Shown piece by piece: positions 6,310 through 11,248 of a stretch of DNA of 11,248 nucleotides. The notes below the pieces were generated by a model. The model saw only the letters and a program-made list of their open reading frames with translations. It made no database searches and was not told where the DNA came from. The translations under genes and the position numbers were made by a program. The stretch is from an uncultured Oscillospiraceae bacterium. GTDB taxonomy: Bacteria; Bacillota; Clostridia; Oscillospirales; Oscillospiraceae. Location: assembly GCA_910584045.1 (NCBI GenBank), contig CAJTYO010000077.1, forward strand, positions 1-11,248, in the 5' to 3' direction. Position 1 is the first letter of the stretch. The number at the start of each line of letters is the position of its first letter.

Positions 6310-6338
6310 TTGACAAACAGAAATTCGTCTGGTATGAT
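6310..6338 (+). promoter_or_regulatory. Promoter of the DUF2975-XRE membrane operon
   Basis: Consensus TTGACA (6310-6315) and TATGAT (6333-6338) are separated by 17 nt. Transcription would start near 6345, giving a leader of about 25 nt with GAGG and AGGA stretches before the ATG at 6370. Confidence 0.85.
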
Positions 6339-6369
6339 AAGGGCACTCAGAGGAAAGTGAGGAAAACAT

Positions 6370-6840
6370 ATGAAGCGGATCGGACTGGTGCGCACTCTGA
6401 AAGGCACCATCATTTTTCTGGCAGTCATGACGGCGGTGTGCTATGCGCTCATATTCCCCCAGCGCATCCAGGAGGCGGGCTTGGTGTACAACGCGGCATG
6501 GATGGTGACCCCGGGGATCGCCGCCGTCAGCGTCAGCGCTGTGCCCATTGCCATCGCCCTGGTGCTGTTCTGGAAAATCTGCACGGAGATCGGGCGCGAC
6601 AACTCCTTCTGCCACAAGAACGCCGGGTGGCTCACGGGCATCGGCCTCTGCGCCCTGGTGGACACCGGCTACTGCGCTGTGGGAACCGTGACCATAGAGG
6701 TACTGGTGGGCTCCCCCATCTGGGTGCTGGGGCTGGGGGTGTGCACGGTGGGGCTGGCCATCGCCCTGGCGGCGTTCCTGCTCAGCCACCTGGTGCTGAA
6801 GGCCGCCGATTTGAAGGCGGAAAACGATCTGACCATCTAG
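6370..6840 (+). CDS. DUF2975 four-helix membrane protein
   Basis: This 156-aa protein has four predicted membrane segments, at about residues 11-29, 47-68, 86-107 and 115-138, and a short charged tail (KAADLKAENDLTI). The IGRDNSFCHKNAGWL loop between the second and third segments and the ENDLTI ending are the signature of the DUF2975 family. Such proteins are almost always encoded beside a small YozG-like XRE regulator, as here; the pair is thought to form a regulatory or sensory unit, but no biochemical function is known to me. It is the first gene after the promoter at 6310-6338, and its stop codon overlaps the ribosome binding site of the XRE gene, suggesting coupled translation. Confidence 0.88.
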   Translation: MKRIGLVRTLKGTIIFLAVMTAVCYALIFPQRIQEAGLVYNAAWMVTPGIAAVSVSAVPIAIALVLFWKICTEIGRDNSFCHKNAGWLTGIGLCALVDTGYCAVGTVTIEVLVGSPIWVLGLGVCTVGLAIALAAFLLSHLVLKAADLKAENDLTI

Positions 6841-6851
6841 GAGGGAGAGAT

Positions 6852-7064
6852 ATGCCGATCATTGTCAATCTGGATGTGATGCTGGCAAAACGGAAGATGA
6901 CCCTCAGCCAGCTCTCCGAGCAGGTGGACGTGACCATCGCCAACCTGTCGGTTCTGAAGACCAACAAGGCCAAGGCCGTCCGCTTCTCCACCCTGGAGGC
7001 CGTCTGCCGGGCGCTGGACTGCCAGCCGGGGGATCTGCTGGAGTACGTGGGGGAGGGTGAGTAG
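6852..7064 (+). CDS. YozG-like XRE-family transcriptional regulator
   Basis: This is a 70-aa single-domain Cro/C1-type helix-turn-helix protein. MTLSQLSEQVDVTIANLSVLKTNKAKA spans the two DNA-binding helices, and RFSTLEAVCRALDCQPGDLLEY is the helix pair typical of the family. It starts MPIIVNLDVMLAKRKM, the usual opening of regulators that accompany DUF2975 proteins. AGGAGGG at 6839-6845 lies 6 nt upstream and overlaps the DUF2975 stop. It likely binds as a dimer, and autoregulation through the palindrome at 6284-6304 is plausible. No separate sensor domain is present, so any signal must come from a partner such as the DUF2975 protein. Confidence 0.93.
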   Translation: MPIIVNLDVMLAKRKMTLSQLSEQVDVTIANLSVLKTNKAKAVRFSTLEAVCRALDCQPGDLLEYVGEGE

Positions 7065-7066
7065 CT

Positions 7067-7381
7067 GTGTGGGTCCCCTGCTGGATGCTGCTGGGCTATG
7101 CCGCGTTTGCCCTGGTCGCCGCAAATTTGGTCCAGGCGGCGCTGGGGAAGCGCCGGGGGTGGCAGGCTCTCCTCTTCGCCAGCCTGTCCTGCGGCGCTCT
7201 GTCACTGACGTGCTCGCTCCTTGAAATCGAGGCGTATGTTCGGGAGGGGGATGCTTCCGCGCTGCTGGACGTGGTTCCTGCCCTGGCTAAATTGAGCGTC
7301 TGGGCGGTCTGCCTGGGGGTCGCTCTGAATCTCCTGGCCTTGTACCTCCATCTGCATTCGGAGAGGAAGGGGAGCGCATGA
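7067..7381 (+). CDS. Small membrane protein of unknown function
   Basis: This 104-aa protein has three predicted membrane segments: about residues 5-25 (CWMLLGYAAFALVAANLVQAAL), 34-53 (ALLFASLSCGALSLTCSLLE) and 74-97 (LAKLSVWAVCLGVALNLLALYLHL). A GKRRGWQ loop follows the first segment and a basic tail (HLHSERKGSA) follows the last. I do not recognise a named family. The start is GTG at 7067, 2 nt after the XRE stop, with GGAGGG at 7052-7057 inside the XRE gene. The stop overlaps the next start as ATGA (7378-7381), so translation of both neighbours looks coupled. Confidence 0.8.
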   Translation: MWVPCWMLLGYAAFALVAANLVQAALGKRRGWQALLFASLSCGALSLTCSLLEIEAYVREGDASALLDVVPALAKLSVWAVCLGVALNLLALYLHLHSERKGSA

Positions 7382-7845
7382 GAAGGATGCCAACCTGGCT
7401 GAAAGGGACCACGCTGACGCTCCTGATAACGTCCATCCTGATCCCCCTCCTGGACCGGACGGTGCTGGAGCCTCGGGGGCTGACCTTTCGCGCGCACGTA
7501 GACCGCTGCGCCATCATCTTCCTGACCCTGGCCGTCCTTTTACTGCTGATCTGGACGGGCGTTCTCCTGTGGCATCGCCCTGCGGAGGGCCCCCACCGCT
7601 GCGCGGCAGTTGTGTCCATCGCCCTCCTGTGCCTGCTCGCCGGCGGCGTCGCCCAATTCGCCATCCGCCTCACCATTCCCTATGAGCGCGTTATCGAGCG
7701 AGACGGCCAGCACATCGTGGAGGAGAGTCCGCCCCTGGACAGCGGCAGCAACTACTATTCCTGCCGCGGCCCCCTCCTGCGAGGCGCTGAGCTGCTGGAG
7801 GGCAGCTATTACTTGAATATCCATGAGAACGGAAAGGATACCTGA
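7378..7845 (+). CDS. Membrane protein with C-terminal DGQ...YY...RGAE module
   Basis: This 155-aa protein has three predicted membrane segments (about residues 10-25, 44-65 and 76-97), followed by a short polar tail that probably lies outside the cell. Residues 101-142 contain YERVIERDGQHIVEES, NYY and LLRGAELLEG, a pattern repeated in the next protein. I do not recognise a named family. Its start overlaps the previous stop (ATGA), and its stop lies 4 nt before the preferred start of the next gene. Together these show a tightly packed operon. Function unknown; a cell-envelope role is inferred only from topology. Confidence 0.78.
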   Translation: MRRMPTWLKGTTLTLLITSILIPLLDRTVLEPRGLTFRAHVDRCAIIFLTLAVLLLLIWTGVLLWHRPAEGPHRCAAVVSIALLCLLAGGVAQFAIRLTIPYERVIERDGQHIVEESPPLDSGSNYYSCRGPLLRGAELLEGSYYLNIHENGKDT

Positions 7846-7849
7846 CGAA

Positions 7850-8341
7850 ATGCCCATTTTTATCTGTATCCCCCTCATACCGCCCTTGGCCGCCCTGCTT
7901 CTCGCCATCAAAGGTTCTGGGAATAAGCAAGTTTGGGCGTGGGGCGTCTTCGCCCTGCTGGTCCTGCCTCTGGCAGTGGGCGGCGCGGGAGGATTGATCC
8001 TGTCGGCCAACGGCCTCGCGTGGCGCAGCTGTGTAAAGCTGCCGGTGGGTCTGGCCTACGCGGCGGGCGTGCTGGCCCTGCTTGTATGGGCGGGGGCGGG
8101 TCTGTGGCGGATGCTCAAATGGCGGTTTGTCCGCGCCATCCTTCTTCTTGCCGGCGGTTTTCTCCTTCTCGCGGCGGGGTGGTATGGGCTGCTTTTCTCC
8201 GCGATCTGGGCGGGGAGCGACGAGGTGACAGAATATGACGGACAGACGGTTGTTGCGGAGCAAAGCTTGTCGGAGCGGGACTATTACGCCTACCACAGCG
8301 CGCTGGTGCGCGGGGCGGAAATACTGAGGCACGCAGGATGA
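7850..8341 (+). CDS. Membrane protein, tandem relative of the preceding gene
   Basis: This 163-aa protein begins at ATG 7850 (MPIFICIPLIPPLAALLLAI), with AAAGGA at 7833-7838. An in-frame ATG at 7823 lies inside the previous gene and lacks a ribosome binding site. Four hydrophobic segments are visible, at about residues 3-20, 29-52, 65-86 and 95-119, the last followed by a polar tail. Residues 124-160 (DEVTEYDGQTVVAEQS, DYYAY, ALVRGAEIL) repeat the C-terminal module of the preceding protein, although the membrane parts differ in segment number and sequence. The stop overlaps the next gene as ATGA (8338-8341). No named family recognised. Confidence 0.78.
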   Translation: MPIFICIPLIPPLAALLLAIKGSGNKQVWAWGVFALLVLPLAVGGAGGLILSANGLAWRSCVKLPVGLAYAAGVLALLVWAGAGLWRMLKWRFVRAILLLAGGFLLLAAGWYGLLFSAIWAGSDEVTEYDGQTVVAEQSLSERDYYAYHSALVRGAEILRHAG

Positions 8342-9198
8342 GCAGAATGACGCAACCCCGAAAAACGGCACTTACCCTGTTGTTCCTGCTCATACTGACC
8401 TCTCCGGTCATCGGCTTGGCATATCAGGTCTGGTTTCAGGAGAACAGGATCGAAACATACCTATCAGCGGACAGGGCATATGAGCTGGCGGTCTGCCAGA
8501 TTGGCGCGCCGGACTGGCCATTTGGCGCGGCTCACTGCCGGTTCGAGCTGCGCAGCGGCGGGCGGACCATCTCAAAGCTGCGCTTCGATGTCCACGACGA
8601 CGGCATGAGCGCCCGCCCCAAGCATTTCCATGTTCACTGGTTTCCCGATTTTGTCCGCGTTGTAGTCACCGCCAGCGAGCAGCCGGACGCCCTGTATGAC
8701 CTGTACTATGACGGGAACACGGAGGTCACAGTGCAGCATCCCGCCGCGAAAACGGCGGAGACATACGCCGCCGAGAAGAAAATGGCACGGGACGCCGCCA
8801 TAAAGCAGGTCTCCAGGGTCCTGGAACTGGATATCCCCGCCGGCGGCGAGGTTCAGTACAATCTCAACACCCACGACGGCTTTCACGGCGACGGGAAAAC
8901 CTATATCCAAATCCGATTTCGGGACGGCGGCCCGATTCTGGAGCAGCTGGAGGCCCGCTCGGACTGGCGCTCCCTGCCCCTGCCGGAGGAGCTGCGCTTG
9001 CTGGGAGAGTATGCGAGGGACAGCCTGGCCACGGACGAGGAGCTGGGGGAGGGGTACTGGTTCTTCCTGGACCGCCACAGCGAAGCTGTGGACCGGCGTG
9101 ATTACGGCGCAGCGCGGCAGCGTTTCTCCGTAAATTTTATCCTGGCTTTTTACTCTGTCGGGGAGGAGACGCTGTGCTTTTGCCAGATGGACAGCTGA
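8338..9198 (+). CDS. Exported or membrane-anchored protein of unknown function
   Basis: This 286-aa protein has a basic N-terminus (MSRMTQPRK) and one hydrophobic stretch at about residues 10-29 (TALTLLFLLILTSPVIGLAY). That stretch is a signal peptide or single anchor; no lipobox cysteine is present. The rest is polar, mixed alpha/beta, and probably extracytoplasmic. Distinct stretches are PKHFHVHWFPDFVRVVV, DALYDLYYDGNTEV, a charged helix (AEKKMARDAAIKQVSRVLEL), FHGDGKTYIQIRF, and the C-terminal YWFFLDRHSEAVD with FSVNFILAFYS. I do not recognise a catalytic motif or named domain. It is the last and largest gene of the DUF2975-XRE operon, joined to the previous gene by a 4-nt overlap, and could be the effector or ligand-binding part of the set. 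Confidence 0.8.
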   Translation: MSRMTQPRKTALTLLFLLILTSPVIGLAYQVWFQENRIETYLSADRAYELAVCQIGAPDWPFGAAHCRFELRSGGRTISKLRFDVHDDGMSARPKHFHVHWFPDFVRVVVTASEQPDALYDLYYDGNTEVTVQHPAAKTAETYAAEKKMARDAAIKQVSRVLELDIPAGGEVQYNLNTHDGFHGDGKTYIQIRFRDGGPILEQLEARSDWRSLPLPEELRLLGEYARDSLATDEELGEGYWFFLDRHSEAVDRRDYGAARQRFSVNFILAFYSVGEETLCFCQMDS

Positions 9199-9225
9199 CA
9201 GAGGCGGCTTCAAAAACAGATCAGA

Positions 9226-9257
9226 TGCGTGGGCCCCGCCCCCGGCGCACGATTTTT
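9226..9257 (+). terminator. Candidate terminator of the DUF2975-XRE operon
   Basis: A GC-rich imperfect hairpin (TGCG...CGCA outer arms with an inner GGG/CCC pairing, 9226-9249) is followed by GATTTTTCTG with five T. It lies 27 nt after the last stop of the operon and before the next promoter. The stem has an internal loop, so the call is tentative. Confidence 0.4.
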
Positions 9258-9277
9258 CTGTCTCCACCATTTTTCTA

Positions 9278-9306
9278 TTGCGCTTTCCCGGGAATTCATA
9301 TAAACT
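9278..9306 (+). promoter_or_regulatory. Weak candidate promoter of the pseudouridine synthase gene
   Basis: TTGCGC (9278-9283) and TAAACT (9301-9306) are 17 nt apart; each matches four of six consensus bases. TATAAA at 9299-9304 is a better -10 by sequence but leaves only 15 nt. Its position just before the gene favours real use. Confidence 0.45.
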
Positions 9307-9322
9307 GTAAGAAGTAAGAATG

Positions 9323-9329
9323 AAGGGGG
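9323..9329 (+). promoter_or_regulatory. Ribosome binding site that fixes the rsuA start
   Basis: AAGGGGG lies 8 nt before ATG 9338. The in-frame ATG at 9320 overlaps the approach to this site, has no such site of its own, and would add MKGVSA ahead of the S4 domain. Confidence 0.65.
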
Positions 9330-9337
9330 TGTCCGCC

Positions 9338-10048
9338 ATGGACCGGCTGGACAAACTGCTCTCCTCCACGGGCCGCTGGTCCCGCCGGGAGGTCAGGCAG
9401 CTGATAAAGGAGGGCCGCGTCCTGGTGGACGGCGCTCCCGCCGCCGCGGCGGAGCAGAAGCTGGACCCCGCCCTCTCCCCCGTCCTGGTGGACGGAGAGG
9501 CGCTGACTATCCGGAAACATACCTACATCATGCTCCACAAGCCCGCCGGCGTTCTCTCCGCCACCGAGGACCCCCGGCAGGAGACGGTGCTGGACCTGCT
9601 GCCCCCGGAGCTGCGGCGGCGGGGGCTGTTCCCGGTGGGACGGCTGGACAAGGACAGCGAGGGACTGCTGCTGCTGACCAACGACGGCCCCCTGGCCCAC
9701 CGGCTGCTCTCCCCCAAGCGGCACGTGGACAAGATTTACCATATCCGCACAGACCGCCCCCTGACCCCGGCGGACGCGGCGGCCTTCGCCGCCGGCGTCG
9801 TTCTGGGGGACGGCACGGCCTGTCTGCCGGCGAAGCTGGAGCTCCTGGGGGACGGCAGCGAGGCCTTGGTCACTTTGCACGAGGGCAAATTTCACCAAAT
9901 CAAGCGGATGATCGCCTGCCGCGGCGCAACAGTCTGCCGGTTGAAGCGGCTGGCGATGGGAACGCTTGTGCTGGATGACCGCCTGGCGGCGGGGGAATTT
10001 CGGCCTTTGACCGGGGAAGAAGTTTCAAAAATAGGCGGAATCACCTGA
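9338..10048 (+). CDS. rsuA: RsuA-family rRNA pseudouridine synthase
   Basis: The enzyme converts one uridine of ribosomal RNA to pseudouridine. The 236-aa protein begins with an S4 RNA-binding domain (about residues 2-50, MDRLDKLLSSTGRWSRREVRQLI). The catalytic domain follows: MLHKPAGVLSATEDP, then GRLDKDSEGLLLLTNDG with catalytic D104 (E. coli RsuA uses D102), and LLSPKRHVDKIY. The ending EGKFHQIKRMIACRG...LKRLAMGTLVLDD...GEFRPLTGEE resembles RsuA (16S rRNA U516) more than RluB/RluE/RluF, but target assignment within this family is not safe from sequence alone. AAGGGGG at 9323-9329 lies 8 nt before ATG 9338, which is preferred over ATG 9320. No clear GC-rich terminator follows; 10049-10115 is A-rich. 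Confidence 0.9.
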   Translation: MDRLDKLLSSTGRWSRREVRQLIKEGRVLVDGAPAAAAEQKLDPALSPVLVDGEALTIRKHTYIMLHKPAGVLSATEDPRQETVLDLLPPELRRRGLFPVGRLDKDSEGLLLLTNDGPLAHRLLSPKRHVDKIYHIRTDRPLTPADAAAFAAGVVLGDGTACLPAKLELLGDGSEALVTLHEGKFHQIKRMIACRGATVCRLKRLAMGTLVLDDRLAAGEFRPLTGEEVSKIGGIT

Positions 10049-10115
10049 AAAACAAGGAAACTCACAAATCAGCCAAAAAGCAACAATCTTTTTTGTGGAA
10101 AAAAGAAAAAATCTC

Positions 10116-10144
10116 TTGCATTGTGTCGGCAGGCACGGTATAAT
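10116..10144 (+). promoter_or_regulatory. Strong promoter of the CdaR-like regulator gene
   Basis: TTGCAT (10116-10121) and a perfect TATAAT (10139-10144) are 17 nt apart, with A/T-rich DNA upstream. Transcription would start near 10151, giving a leader of about 68 nt before ATG 10219. Confidence 0.82.
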
Positions 10145-10218
10145 AAAAAACAGTGCGACAGATTGCACAAAGAGACGTGATGAAACGCGACGCATCAACG
10201 CTGATGGAGGAGACCGTT

Positions 10219-11248
10219 ATGTCAGGAAGAATTTTTCAAAATGTTGTCCTGCAGATCAAGGAGGCCACTGACCGGGTCGTGGGTGTGATCGACGGGGAGG
10301 GGACCGTGATCTCCTGCAGCGATCTGGGCCTCATCGGCAAGAAATGGCCGGAATATGTGGGACAGATCGGCCAGGCCGACGGCGCGGCCGCCGCACTGGA
10401 TGGACGCACGTTCCACGCGCTGGGGGGCTGGGGCTCCCACTTTGATTACGCAGTTTTTACCATGGGCGAGGACGAGGTCAGCCACACCGTCTGCTCCATG
10501 GCCAGCGTGGCCCTCAACGGGGCCAAGAGCTACTATGAGGAAAAGCACGATCGCGGTTCCTTCATTAAGAACATCATCTCCGACAACATCATGCCCAGCG
10601 ACATCTACATGCGGGCCAAGGAGCTCCACGTGGCCCCGGAGGTTCCCCGCAGCGTCTTTCTGGTGCGCCAGCTGGAGCCCGGCGACGCGGCTCTGATGGA
10701 CGTGGTCCAGGGTCTGTTCCCCGACCGGCAGAACGACTTTGTCCTCAGCGTTGGGGACAGCGACGTGGCCCTGATCCACCAGCTGTCGGATAGCGGCGGG
10801 GAGAAGGAGGTCCTGCGGGTGGCCTCCCTGCTGGAGGACACCCTGCGGGTTGGAGGCGACGGCCGGGTGGTGGTGGGCATCGGCACCATCGCCATGCATC
10901 TGCGGGATTTGGCCAAGAGCTACAAGGAGGCCCAGATCGCCATCGAGGTGGGCAAGGTCTTTGACACGGAGAAGTACATCATCAACTATGAGAATCTGGG
11001 CATTGGCCGCCTCATCTACCAGCTGCCCACCACGCTGTGCGAGATGTTCCTGGTGGAGGTGTTCAAGAAAAACCCCATCGACTCCCTGGACCAGGAGACG
11101 CTGTTCACCATCCACAAGTTTTTCGAGAACAACCTGAACGTCTCCGAGACAGCCCGGAAGCTGTTTGTCCACCGCAATACGCTGGTCTATCGTCTGGAGA
11201 AGATCAAGAAGCTGACGGGGCTGGACCTGCGGGAGTTTGACGACGCCA
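10219..11248 (+). CDS. CdaR/PucR-like transcriptional regulator (3' end outside window)
   Basis: The frame is open from ATG 10219 to the right edge, giving 343 residues with no stop. It begins MSGRIFQNVVLQIKEATDRV followed by VGVIDGEGTVISCSD, a small sensory-type N-terminal domain. The middle (about residues 140-270) is a GGDEF-like spacer of the CdaR/PucR group, with VVVGIGTIAMHLRDLAKSYKEA near its end. The C-terminal part, LFTIHKFFENNLNVSETA then RKLFVHRNTLVYRLEKIKKLTG, is the PucR-type helix-turn-helix. Relatives usually end 15-25 residues after the point where the window stops. GGAGGAG at 10206-10212 lies 6 nt before this ATG; an in-frame ATG at 10180 would add 13 residues but has a poor site. 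Relatives control sugar-diacid or purine use, but here the ligand and targets are unknown. Confidence 0.9.
   Translation, partial: MSGRIFQNVVLQIKEATDRVVGVIDGEGTVISCSDLGLIGKKWPEYVGQIGQADGAAAALDGRTFHALGGWGSHFDYAVFTMGEDEVSHTVCSMASVALNGAKSYYEEKHDRGSFIKNIISDNIMPSDIYMRAKELHVAPEVPRSVFLVRQLEPGDAALMDVVQGLFPDRQNDFVLSVGDSDVALIHQLSDSGGEKEVLRVASLLEDTLRVGGDGRVVVGIGTIAMHLRDLAKSYKEAQIAIEVGKVFDTEKYIINYENLGIGRLIYQLPTTLCEMFLVEVFKKNPIDSLDQETLFTIHKFFENNLNVSETARKLFVHRNTLVYRLEKIKKLTGLDLREFDDA

Noticed and set aside
10074..10104. AT-rich CCAAAAAG...CTTTTTTGTGG as a terminator after rsuA
   Set aside because: The pairing is A-T only apart from its ends, and the bases after it are A-rich rather than T-rich, so it is not convincing as an intrinsic terminator.
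10222..11172. 316-codon open frame on the minus strand at the right edge
   Set aside because: It is the antisense shadow of the CdaR-like gene, whose plus-strand frame carries the PucR-type helix-turn-helix and a promoter.

Overview
This 11.2 kb window is GC-rich bacterial DNA with AGGAGG-type ribosome binding sites and sigma-A promoters (TTGACA/TATAAT). Its gene content is typical of the Firmicutes/Clostridia: murI, a YwiB-like DUF1934 gene next to argS, a DUF2975 plus YozG-like XRE pair, and a CdaR/PucR-type regulator. The high GC and the style of the proteins point to the gut Oscillospiraceae (Flavonifractor/Oscillibacter-like). That placement is inference from protein style, not a database match.

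Left part (1-1200): a stand-alone AP2-domain DNA-binding protein (+), of a kind usually tied to phages and mobile elements. A GC-rich hairpin separates it from a small acidic protein of unknown function (-).

Centre-left (1220-5540): a well-formed promoter drives murI (glutamate racemase, cell-wall precursor), probably read from a TTG start. A DUF1934 gene, an M23-like metallopeptidase without a signal peptide, and argS (arginyl-tRNA synthetase) follow on the same strand. The run ends at a strong GC hairpin shared with the convergent mtnN gene. DUF1934-argS adjacency is known from Bacillus (ywiB-argS); here the peptidase gene lies between them.

Centre (5540-9260): mtnN (MTA/SAH nucleosidase, -) and a six-gene run (+) are divergently transcribed from two good promoters. 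An AT-rich palindrome with 10-bp arms sits exactly between the two -35 boxes. The six-gene run encodes a DUF2975 membrane protein, a 70-aa XRE regulator, three small membrane proteins and one larger exported or anchored protein, with close or overlapping junctions throughout. Two of the small membrane proteins share a C-terminal extracytoplasmic module. This run is the best candidate in the window for an undescribed system: a compact, probably self-regulated membrane operon with no metabolic enzyme in it.

Right part (9270-11248): an RsuA-family pseudouridine synthase. After it comes a strong promoter and a structured leader preceding a CdaR/PucR-like regulator, which runs off the right edge just after its helix-turn-helix. 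No tRNA, rRNA, CRISPR array or insertion sequence was seen, and no gene-free stretch exceeds about 210 bases.
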